NCBI GenBank assembly: GCA_017647245.1
Contig: JAGCKY010000026.1
Span: 1 to 5,645 of the forward strand
DNA length: 5,645 nt
Direction: 5' to 3'
From: Elusimicrobiaceae bacterium
GTDB taxonomy: Bacteria; Elusimicrobiota; Elusimicrobia; Elusimicrobiales; Elusimicrobiaceae
The notes below the pieces were generated by a model. That model searched no databases, had not been told where the DNA came from, and saw only the letters and a list, made by a program, of their open reading frames with translations. The position numbers were made by a program, and so were the translations under genes. Shown here piece after piece: positions 1-4,935 of the stretch (positions are counted from its first letter, which is position 1; the number at the start of each line of letters is the position of its first letter).

Positions 1-469
1 GCACGTTTACGGTAGCCGCTTGCAAGCCACCGCTTCCTGCTTCCAACTTACCGGCCCAGCCGTCATTAGCCTTACCCAGCGTACCAATTGTGCTGGTTAC
101 GCCGCTTCCTTTAAACTCCGCACTTCCTCCGTCATGTAGAAAAACGTTAAGTACACTATTTTTCACAAAGGCCGCAGTATTCATATCTATCCTGCCCTGC
201 ACATCCACCCCGTACGTTATACCATTTGCCCCAAACGCATAGGAATTGTTCTTCTGAGAAGCAGAGATTGTTACTTGACCCGCATCACTGCTGTTTATGC
301 GCATAGAAGCTGTTTCTAATGCCCCTTCCATATTCAAACTGTCCGTCACTTTCAATACTTCATAGGAACCCAAACGGGACGGATTATAATATACTTCCGC
401 AATCGTTTCCGCTACCACCAACGTCGCACCTGTAAGCAACAAGGCCGCCACAAATAAAATCTTTTTCAT
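1..469 (-). CDS. Secreted beta-rich protein of unknown function (partial, N-terminal 156 residues)
   Basis: The reading frame is open from an ATG at 469 to the left window edge, so the C-terminus is missing. The start is supported by a GAGG Shine-Dalgarno (reverse strand, 475-478) five bases upstream. Residues 1-20 form a classical signal peptide: MKK, a hydrophobic core, then a VVA cleavage site before Glu21. There is no lipobox and no cysteine in the visible part, so it is exported but not a lipoprotein. The mature part is rich in Gly, Ser, Thr, Asn and Val, with short alternating stretches (for example QVTISAS, SVLNVFLHDGGSAEFKGSG). This suggests a repetitive beta-structure such as a beta-helix passenger, adhesin or surface protein; that is inference from composition only. 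I do not recognise the family. It is transcribed divergently from the pterin operon and is probably functionally unrelated to it. Confidence 0.85.
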   Translation of the reverse strand, partial: MKKILFVAALLLTGATLVVAETIAEVYYNPSRLGSYEVLKVTDSLNMEGALETASMRINSSDAGQVTISASQKNNSYAFGANGITYGVDVQGRIDMNTAAFVKNSVLNVFLHDGGSAEFKGSGVTSTIGTLGKANDGWAGKLEAGSGGLQAATVNV

Positions 470-507
470 AATAACCTCGTTTAAAAAATACTCTGTCTAT
501 ATAGAAA

Positions 508-536
508 AATTTATCAAAATACAACGGGCTAGTCAA
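508..536 (-). promoter_or_regulatory. Candidate promoter for the divergent secreted-protein gene
   Basis: Reading the minus strand, TTGACT (536-531) resembles a -35 box and is followed after 17 bases by TAAATT (513-508), a weak -10. An alternative pair in the same AT-rich stretch is TTGTAT (524-519) with TATATA (503-498). The region clearly is promoter-like, but which pair is used cannot be decided by eye. Confidence 0.35.
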
Positions 537-551
537 GTCAAACCTTTCCCG

Positions 552-581
552 CTGACTGCCCCCTTACCATTTTTATATACT
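552..581 (+). promoter_or_regulatory. Candidate operon promoter giving a leaderless first gene
   Basis: CTGACT (552-557, four of six matches to TTGACA) is followed after 18 bases by TATACT (576-581, five of six matches to TATAAT). Transcription expected six to seven bases beyond the -10 would begin at or next to 588, the A of the first gene's ATG. No Shine-Dalgarno is visible before that ATG, which agrees with a leaderless transcript. The promoter would drive the whole membrane-protein/que/fol operon. Confidence 0.5.
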
Positions 582-587
582 ATATAT

Positions 588-1325
588 ATGATAGGTATTT
601 GGTTTTATACAGTGTTTGGATTTCGCCCGTACCACCGTTTGCGCCAAGCAGGTCCGTGGCGCACGGCATTGTTTGCAGTTTATTTACTACTAGTAGGCGT
701 ATTAATCTTTAACATTTATTTTGCGTGGCAAATGCACAAGCAACTGCCCGCTTTTATCCAACATTTTCCAACCGTCACTTTTGAAAAAGGACGCCTGACT
801 GCGCCTGATAAAGCCCTTTCCCTTTCCGTGCCGAACACGGATTATGTGCTGGTGCTGGACGCCGCAGCCAAAAATCCCCCCTCACGTGAAGAATTTGTAA
901 ACAAAAAAATAATGGCCTTTGTAATGCAAGACCGTTTTTATATGCTTTCTGTGGGTGGCGTCAGTTCACAACCCTTGCCCACGCAACTGGACGGCACTTT
1001 TGACACTCAGCGCCTGCAACAATACGCCCCCACCCTGCGCAGTCTGTTGCAAAGTATGGCTTTTTTCGGCTCGTTTTTTGTGATAGGTCTTTTCCTTATA
1101 TTTTCCATTTTGCTCGCCGCCGCGGTAGTATTTTTTTGGAGCGGAATGACACACAAGCGCCTGCCCGCCGGGGTTATCTGGCGCTGGGCGGTATTTTTGC
1201 AAGGCCCGGCTTTAGTTTTGTGGATAGTGCGCCTGATTTGGACAGTACCGCTTTTCCCATTTGCTATCTTTATTTTGTTTAATATCTATGTTCAGCAGAT
1301 TTTTAATACGTTACCTGAAAAGTGA
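588..1325 (+). CDS. DUF1189-like integral membrane protein
   Basis: A 245-residue membrane protein of unknown function. Visible topology: a short basic amphipathic N-terminus (RPYHRLRQ), a first transmembrane helix at about 27-47, a soluble, probably extracytoplasmic domain at about 48-155, then three closely spaced helices at about 157-184, 198-217 and 220-240. The N-terminal pattern (aromatic residues, then R-x-x-G before helix 1), the roughly 100-residue external domain and the multi-helix C-terminus resemble the DUF1189 family, usually about 250-260 residues. This assignment is from memory and moderate at best. The ATG at 588 has no Shine-Dalgarno and lies where transcription probably starts. 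A GTG at 612 is the only near alternative and also lacks one. The stop is six bases before queD, so it heads the pterin operon. Substrate transport is conceivable from its position but is not shown by the sequence. Confidence 0.8.
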   Translation: MIGIWFYTVFGFRPYHRLRQAGPWRTALFAVYLLLVGVLIFNIYFAWQMHKQLPAFIQHFPTVTFEKGRLTAPDKALSLSVPNTDYVLVLDAAAKNPPSREEFVNKKIMAFVMQDRFYMLSVGGVSSQPLPTQLDGTFDTQRLQQYAPTLRSLLQSMAFFGSFFVIGLFLIFSILLAAAVVFFWSGMTHKRLPAGVIWRWAVFLQGPALVLWIVRLIWTVPLFPFAIFILFNIYVQQIFNTLPEK

Positions 1326-1334
1326 GGTTTTATG
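1324..1334 (+). promoter_or_regulatory. Ribosome binding site of queD, identical to that of folP
   Basis: The 11 bases GAGGTTTTATG place a Shine-Dalgarno four bases before the queD ATG. The GA of the SD is also the end of the upstream TGA stop. Exactly the same 11-mer, again fused to the preceding stop, occurs at 2789-2799 before folP. The stop/SD fusion suggests re-initiation by ribosomes finishing the upstream gene. Confidence 0.7.
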
Positions 1335-1679
1335 TTACTTAAAATTATTCGCAAATTTAACTCGGCCCACCGCTTGCCGCATTATGACGGCCCGTGCCAC
1401 AATTTGCACGGTCACACGTGGAGAGTTGTATTTTTAATAGAAGGCCCTGTCAAAGAAAACGGTATGGTACACGATTTTAAAGTGCTTAAAAAATTATTAG
1501 ATGAGCAACTGCCGGACCATCAATATCTCAATGATTTGGTGGAAAATCCAACAGCGGAAAATTTAGCCGCGTATTTATTTGACAAGCTATCGGCCGTGCT
1601 TGTGCCGCTGGGATTAACATTAAAAACCTTGGAACTGTGGGAGAACGAAAGTGCCGCAGCCGTCGTGGAAAGTAAGTGA
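1332..1679 (+). CDS. queD: 6-carboxy-5,6,7,8-tetrahydropterin synthase (QueD, PTPS family)
   Basis: QueD converts 7,8-dihydroneopterin triphosphate to 6-carboxy-tetrahydropterin in the cytoplasm, the step after GTP cyclohydrolase I in queuosine/7-deazaguanine synthesis. The 115-residue length is normal for the family. Seen in the sequence: the first zinc His in SAHRL (H13), the signature C22-x3-H26-G-H28 giving the nucleophilic Cys and the other two zinc ligands, the Asp62-His63 catalytic pair (LPDHQYLN), the PTAEN motif at 73-77, and the late substrate-binding Glu in LELWENE (E101 or E104). All catalytic residues are therefore intact, in contrast to the second PTPS homolog downstream (3585-3935). 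The gene starts six bases after the membrane-protein gene, and its last 29 bases overlap queE in another frame. Pairing with queE favours the QueD role over tetrahydrobiopterin synthesis. Confidence 0.93.
   Translation: MLLKIIRKFNSAHRLPHYDGPCHNLHGHTWRVVFLIEGPVKENGMVHDFKVLKKLLDEQLPDHQYLNDLVENPTAENLAAYLFDKLSAVLVPLGLTLKTLELWENESAAAVVESK
1639..1643 (+). promoter_or_regulatory. Ribosome binding site that fixes the GTG start of queE
   Basis: GGGAG lies seven bases before the GTG at 1651, inside the end of queD. No ATG lies between this site and the conserved FYSVQGEG motif. This GTG therefore gives the expected short QueE N-terminus. Confidence 0.65.
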
Positions 1680-2244
1680 GATTTTTTATTCCGTGCAAGG
1701 CGAAGGCCGCCACACCGGTATGCCTGCAGTGTTTTTGCGCTTAGCCGGCTGCAGTATGGGCTGTGATTTTTGCGATACAAAATATGCGTTTTCCGGCGGC
1801 GAAATGATGAACAGTTTGCAAGTATTGGTCGGCCTGTCGCAATTTCCGTGCAAAACGGTAGTCATCACGGGCGGCGAACCGGCCGAGCAGGATTTACCCG
1901 CGCTGATTAGTGCGCTTAAATCAGCCGGATATACGGTGCACATTGAGACCAACGGTGCACACGATTGCGATGTCAGCCGCGCCGATTTTGTATGCGTTTC
2001 ACCCAAAAAACACGTTTCCGAGGCGATGCTTAAAAAAGCGCATGTGATTAAACTGGTCGTCAGCACGCAAACGCCGCTAACGGAAATTGAAAAATTTTAT
2101 GCGTATGAAAATGAAGATACGCAACTTTATTTACAACCCGAAAGTAACAAACAGGAGAACCTAGACTTATGCCTAAACTTAATCAAAAATCATCCGTCCG
2201 CACGTCTAAGCGTGCAACTGCACAAGCTCATAAACGTACGGTAA
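1651..2244 (+). CDS. queE: 7-carboxy-7-deazaguanine synthase (QueE, radical SAM)
   Basis: QueE is a radical S-adenosylmethionine enzyme that contracts 6-carboxy-tetrahydropterin to 7-carboxy-7-deazaguanine, directly using the QueD product. The 197-residue protein shows, in order, the N-terminal family motif FYSVQGEG with following TG (12-23), the cluster motif C34-x3-C38-x2-C41 followed by D42-T43, the SAM-binding TGGEP (73-77), ETNG (99-102), VSPKK (116-120), and the C-terminal LQPES and LSVQLHK blocks typical of QueE. The start is a GTG supported by GGGAG. It overlaps queD by 29 bases and, unusually, folE by 76 bases in a different frame. Later steps (QueC, QueF, Tgt) are not in the window, so the end product (queuosine or another deazapurine) cannot be told from here. 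Confidence 0.94.
   Translation: MPQPSWKVSEIFYSVQGEGRHTGMPAVFLRLAGCSMGCDFCDTKYAFSGGEMMNSLQVLVGLSQFPCKTVVITGGEPAEQDLPALISALKSAGYTVHIETNGAHDCDVSRADFVCVSPKKHVSEAMLKKAHVIKLVVSTQTPLTEIEKFYAYENEDTQLYLQPESNKQENLDLCLNLIKNHPSARLSVQLHKLINVR
2153..2157 (+). promoter_or_regulatory. Ribosome binding site of folE inside queE
   Basis: AGGAG lies eleven bases before the folE ATG at 2169, within the queE coding region. The next in-frame ATG is at codon 70, inside the conserved enzyme, so this site supports the long-overlap start. Confidence 0.6.
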
Positions 2245-2789
2245 GCGAAGCAAAAATTTTGGACAATATCCGCGAGATTTTGGCCTATATCGGCGACGAC
2301 CCGGCCCGCGAAGGTTTACAGGAAACGCCCAAACGCATTTTGCGCAGTTGGACTAAACTTTTCGGCGGCTATAAAATGCGCCCTGCCGACGTATTAAAGA
2401 CCTTCACCGAGGGCTCGTGCGAAGAAATGGTAGTGCTCAAAGACATTGAATTTTATTCCACGTGCGAGCATCATTTGCAACCGTTTTTCGGCACGATTAG
2501 CATTGGGTATCTGCCCAAAGGAAAAGTGCTCGGCATTTCCAAACTGGCACGCTTGGTGGAAGTGTTTGCACGCCGCCTGCAAATTCAGGAAAAACTCGTC
2601 GCACAAATTGCCGACAGTTTAATGGAAACCCTGCAACCGCACGGCGTAATGGTGGTCTGTAAAGCCAAGCACATGTGCATCAGCTCGCGCGGCATTGAAA
2701 AACACAATGCCGTTATGGTAACCAGTGCAATCCGTGGAGCATTTAAAAAGATGGAAGTGCGCAACGAATTTTTGGAAATGATTAAATAG
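2169..2789 (+). CDS. folE: GTP cyclohydrolase I (FolE type)
   Basis: FolE converts GTP to 7,8-dihydroneopterin triphosphate, the first step of folate synthesis and the shared precursor for the QueD/QueE branch. The 206-residue protein has the zinc site in STCEHHLQPFFG (C99 and H102) and C170 in HMCISSRG. The 71-residue spacing from C99 to C170 equals that of the E. coli ligands C110 and C181. H101 and H168 match active-site histidines. DPAREGLQETPKR (44-56) and GISKLARLVEVFARRLQ (122-138) are standard family blocks. This is the zinc-dependent type I enzyme rather than FolE2. Residues 1-25 are a basic, Ser/Thr/Lys-rich tail that is not conserved in the family, encoded across the queE overlap. 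The tail is probably disordered and its sequence is constrained mainly by the QueE C-terminus on the other frame. Confidence 0.95.
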   Translation: MPKLNQKSSVRTSKRATAQAHKRTVSEAKILDNIREILAYIGDDPAREGLQETPKRILRSWTKLFGGYKMRPADVLKTFTEGSCEEMVVLKDIEFYSTCEHHLQPFFGTISIGYLPKGKVLGISKLARLVEVFARRLQIQEKLVAQIADSLMETLQPHGVMVVCKAKHMCISSRGIEKHNAVMVTSAIRGAFKKMEVRNEFLEMIK

Positions 2790-2799
2790 AGGTTTTATG
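2789..2799 (+). promoter_or_regulatory. Ribosome binding site of folP, copy of the queD site
   Basis: GAGGTTTTATG, identical to the queD initiation site at 1324-1334. The first G belongs to the folE TAG stop, so termination and initiation are tightly linked. The four-base spacer is short but evidently tolerated in this genome, since it is used twice. Confidence 0.7.
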
Positions 2800-3588
2800 C
2801 CGCAAATCATGGGCATTGTAAATGCTACGCCCGATTCTTTTTACGACGGAGACCCGCAAAATAATTTAGACAGTTTGCTGGCCAAGTGTGCCGCGCATAT
2901 TGAGGACGGTGCCGATATTTTAGACATCGGCGGCGAATCTACCCGCCCCGGTGCCGCACCTGTTCCGGCCGAAGAAGAACTGGCCCGCGTACTACCGCTG
3001 ATTAAGCAAGTCCGCGCGCGTTGGCCGCAAATGCCCATTTCATTAGATACGTATAAAATTTCCGTCGCGGAAGAAGGGCTCAAAAATGGTGTGAACATCA
3101 TTAACGATGTCAGCGGAACGCCCGACCCGCAATTGTTCAAACTCGTTAAAGATTTCGGCGCGCAAATTGTGATTATGCACAGCCGCGGCAACCCGCAAAC
3201 CATGCAAACGCTCACGGATTACAAAGATTTACTCAGCGAGATAAAAAAATTTTTAGCCGCCAAAATCGCGCAGGCAAAGCAAGCGGGGCTGACTAACGAA
3301 CAAATCATCATTGACCCCGGTTTCGGCTTTGCCAAAACGCGAGAGCAAAACTATCACTTGCTGGCGCATGCGGATTTTTTGAAAGATTTAGGCGTGCGGG
3401 TGCTCATTGGGCTTTCACATAAAAAGTTTTTGAGCCAGCCCGGCGAAAAACCGCCCAAACGCAAAACACAAACGCTGTGCGCCAATTTCGCGGCCTTGCT
3501 CGGCGGGGCGGACATTTTGCGCGTGCACGACGTACGCGAAACCAAAAAAGTAGTACAATTTTTTACAGAATTGGAGAACAACAAATGA
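2797..3588 (+). CDS. folP: Dihydropteroate synthase (FolP)
   Basis: FolP condenses 6-hydroxymethyl-dihydropterin diphosphate (the FolK product) with p-aminobenzoate to give dihydropteroate; it is the sulfonamide target. The TIM-barrel motifs appear in order: MGIVNATPDSFYDG (5-18, with N9), DIGGESTRPGA (43-53), SLDT (82-85), NDVSG (103-107), MHSRGNPQTMQ (127-137), DPGFGFAK (173-180), GLSHKKFL (205-212) with the pterin-binding Lys209, and RVHDV (242-246). At 263 residues it is slightly short. Only four residues precede the MGI strand, so the N-terminal hairpin present in E. coli FolP is missing. An in-frame TGA at 2779 shows that no start far upstream is possible. The usual SRKS segment reads SHKK here. 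It starts eight bases after folE and its stop overlaps the next start (ATGA). Confidence 0.95.
   Translation: MPQIMGIVNATPDSFYDGDPQNNLDSLLAKCAAHIEDGADILDIGGESTRPGAAPVPAEEELARVLPLIKQVRARWPQMPISLDTYKISVAEEGLKNGVNIINDVSGTPDPQLFKLVKDFGAQIVIMHSRGNPQTMQTLTDYKDLLSEIKKFLAAKIAQAKQAGLTNEQIIIDPGFGFAKTREQNYHLLAHADFLKDLGVRVLIGLSHKKFLSQPGEKPPKRKTQTLCANFAALLGGADILRVHDVRETKKVVQFFTELENNK
3573..3578 (+). promoter_or_regulatory. Ribosome binding site that fixes the start of the second PTPS gene
   Basis: GGAGAA lies six bases before the ATG at 3585. This places the start on the ATGA overlap with folP and excludes longer upstream extensions of the frame, whose N-terminal sequence is an Arg-rich shadow of folP. 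Confidence 0.65.
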
Positions 3589-3935
3589 GCAAAGTTTATT
3601 TAACCCAAGCAGGATCTTTTCACGCCATGCACAGCCATGACGGTACTTTGGCAGAACCCGTGCACGACCATCAGTTCCGCTATGAGGCCACCTTCTACGG
3701 CGAGATTAATGAGGAACGCTTTTTAGTTGATTTTCGCCAAATCAGCCAATTGTTCAAAAACGAATTGGAAAAACAATTGGACGGCTCTGATTTAACCACT
3801 TTCTTACCGTTTCCGACGGCAGAATCCTTAGCGATTTGGCTCTATGATCGAATTAAAGCCGAAGCACCGCAACTCTATTCCGTCAAAGTAGCTGAAGACG
3901 TGGACCGTTGGGTAGAATATCGGGGCGAAGAATAA
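3585..3935 (+). CDS. PTPS-III-like pterin enzyme, candidate FolB replacement
   Basis: A 116-residue member of the 6-pyruvoyl-tetrahydropterin synthase fold, divergent from the queD product in the same operon. Kept: zinc-ligand histidines H13, H27 and H29, the VDF strand (48-50), a PTAES motif (77-81, compare PTAEN in QueD) and a late Glu104. Changed: the nucleophilic Cys four residues before the first His of the pair is Ala23, the next residue is Glu24 (ExxHDH), and the Asp-His catalytic pair is replaced (LDGSD). PTPS-III enzymes, known in bacteria lacking folB and in Plasmodium, have Glu replacing or accompanying the catalytic Cys and make 6-hydroxymethyl-dihydropterin from dihydroneopterin triphosphate. 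Position between folP and folK, with no folB present, supports this role by inference. The Asp in HDH and the lost His are atypical, so a different or altered activity remains possible. Confidence 0.78.
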   Translation: MSKVYLTQAGSFHAMHSHDGTLAEPVHDHQFRYEATFYGEINEERFLVDFRQISQLFKNELEKQLDGSDLTTFLPFPTAESLAIWLYDRIKAEAPQLYSVKVAEDVDRWVEYRGEE

Positions 3936-4426
3936 TGGCTCAGGTTATCCTCGGTCTGGGCAGTAACCAAGGCAATCCAAAAGAAAATTTGGATAAGGCC
4001 GTTGCCGCGCTGGCTACGCTGGGAACGGTGCAGGAAGTAGCCCCTTACATTTTATCCAAGCCCGAAGGATACGACGCCCAGCCGGATTTTGTCAACACGG
4101 TGGCGATTTTAGAGACCCCACTCCCCCCCGCCGAGCTCTTGCTTAAATTGCAAGAACTGGAAAAACAACTGGGCCGTGTAAAAACTTTTCCAAATGGACC
4201 GCGCGTCATTGATTTAGACGTATTATTTTACGAGGACCAAGAAATTTTTGATACCGATGTGATGCTTTTTGTGCCGCATCCGCGTTTGCATCAGCGGGAA
4301 TTTGTATTAAAACCGCTGAGCTATTTGCGGCCCGATTTGGTGCACCCGACGATGAAAAAAAGCATTATCCAACTGTACCGTGATCTAATGCGAAATAAAG
4401 GTGAAGCAACTTGCAAAATTTTGTAG
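3935..4426 (+). CDS. folK: 6-hydroxymethyl-7,8-dihydropterin pyrophosphokinase (FolK)
   Basis: FolK transfers pyrophosphate from ATP to 6-hydroxymethyl-dihydropterin, making the FolP substrate. The 163-residue protein is of normal size. It shows LGLGSNQGNP (6-15), the substrate-binding block DFVNTV (51-56) with a following LETPLPP, the ExxLGR motif (76-81), the HPPK signature GPRVIDLDVL (88-97) with Mg-binding D93 and D95, and PHPRLHQREFVLKPL after it. The ATG at 3935 shares its A with the TAA stop of the PTPS-like gene (TAATG). There is only a poor purine-rich Shine-Dalgarno, so translational coupling to the upstream gene is likely. A TTG 27 bases upstream in frame would add residues inside the neighbour and is not preferred. 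No FolB domain is fused to it. Confidence 0.95.
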   Translation: MAQVILGLGSNQGNPKENLDKAVAALATLGTVQEVAPYILSKPEGYDAQPDFVNTVAILETPLPPAELLLKLQELEKQLGRVKTFPNGPRVIDLDVLFYEDQEIFDTDVMLFVPHPRLHQREFVLKPLSYLRPDLVHPTMKKSIIQLYRDLMRNKGEATCKIL

Positions 4427-4438
4427 AATTTAGATACT
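4411..4438 (+). promoter_or_regulatory. Possible weak promoter before the lipoprotein genes
   Basis: TTGCAA (4411-4416) and GATACT (4433-4438) are separated by 16 bases across the end of folK. TACTAT (4439-4444) is an alternative -10 with poor spacing. No terminator separates folK from the lipoprotein genes, so this may only add to readthrough from the operon. Confidence 0.3.
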
Positions 4439-4457
4439 TACTATAGGTACTTGCGAC

Positions 4458-4886
4458 ATGAAGAAACTATTACTCATTTTATTAACTGGCATATGTGTAG
4501 GCGCGTGTTTACCGGCTAAAACACAGCCCGGTCGCGTCGGACAAATGTATTTTGCAACCGTTTCTTTTACCCTTAATTCGAATGAAATATCCCCCCATTC
4601 CGAAAGAGTATTAAACCAAGCCGCCCGCATTTATAAAAAAGATCCGTCGGTACAAGTGCAAGTACGTGGCTATACGGACTCTATCGGTACACAACAAAGT
4701 AATTTACACCTTTCAAAAGTACGCGCCGGAAAAGTAGCCCAAGCATTGCAGGCGCGCGGCGTTCCCAGAGATCACATTACAGCGGTGGGATATGGCTCGG
4801 AAAAGCCCATAGCGTCTAACCAAACAGCAGAAGGACGCCAACAAAACCGTCGGGTGGAAATTGAATTTCCATACCCGGAAAACTAA
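4458..4886 (+). CDS. Small OmpA-domain (Pal-like) lipoprotein
   Basis: A 142-residue lipoprotein. Residues 1-16 are a signal peptide ending in VGA before the lipidated Cys17. A very short linker leads straight into an OmpA C-terminal-like domain (about 30-137) that binds peptidoglycan. Key residues seen: GYTDS with D74 and, 15 residues later, R89, the spacing of the diaminopimelate-binding Asp/Arg pair in OmpA-type domains, plus the closing GYGSEKP and NRRVEIE blocks. It presumably tethers the outer membrane to the cell wall from the periplasm. The size resembles Pal, but no tol genes are present and the usual YN of the domain is replaced (QQSNLHLS), so I do not call it pal. The ATG has only a weak AGG ten bases upstream. 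It lies 31 bases after folK and 49 bases before a paralog. Confidence 0.9.
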   Translation: MKKLLLILLTGICVGACLPAKTQPGRVGQMYFATVSFTLNSNEISPHSERVLNQAARIYKKDPSVQVQVRGYTDSIGTQQSNLHLSKVRAGKVAQALQARGVPRDHITAVGYGSEKPIASNQTAEGRQQNRRVEIEFPYPEN

Positions 4887-4891
4887 TTTGC

Positions 4892-4924
4892 AAAATCTCC
4901 GTGCTGTTTTAGCGGAGAAATTTT
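4892..4924 (+). promoter_or_regulatory. Hairpin directly upstream of the second lipoprotein's ribosome binding site
   Basis: TCTCC (4896-4900) pairs with GGAGA (4914-4918), continued by GCT/AGC (4903-4905/4911-4913) around a GTTTT loop, leaving a two-base bulge. Outer AAAA (4892-4895) can pair with TTTT (4921-4924). The short T run could make it a weak attenuator. The same CTCC could alternatively pair with GGAG of the SD (4926-4929), which would hide it. The pairing is seen; any regulatory role is inferred. Confidence 0.45.
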
Positions 4925-4935
4925 AGGAGGCAAAC

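Noticed and set aside
470..587. preQ1 riboswitch or other structured leader before the que genes
   Set aside because: I see no preQ1-like pseudoknot elements, and the predicted transcript start leaves no leader. queD itself is internal to the operon.
1686..2066. Minus-strand reading frame opposite queE
   Set aside because: It is fully antisense to the conserved radical SAM gene, with no ribosome site and no recognisable domain.
2841..3215. Minus-strand reading frame opposite folP
   Set aside because: Antisense shadow of a fully conserved gene; its Ser/Cys-rich composition is typical of a reverse-frame translation.
3477..3584. Longer N-terminus for the second PTPS gene, upstream of 3585
   Set aside because: The extra residues are an Arg-rich shadow of the conserved end of folP. 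GGAGAA six bases before the ATG at 3585 and the ATGA junction fix the start.
3908..3934. TTG start for folK nine codons upstream
   Set aside because: It lies inside the PTPS-like gene with no ribosome site. The ATG at 3935 gives the standard FolK N-terminus and a TAATG coupling junction.
3585..3935. Second PTPS homolog as a duplicate QueD or a decayed pseudogene
   Set aside because: The frame is intact, zinc ligands and fold motifs are kept, and it has a good ribosome site. The changes concentrate at catalytic positions and include the ExxH signature, which fits altered function rather than decay.
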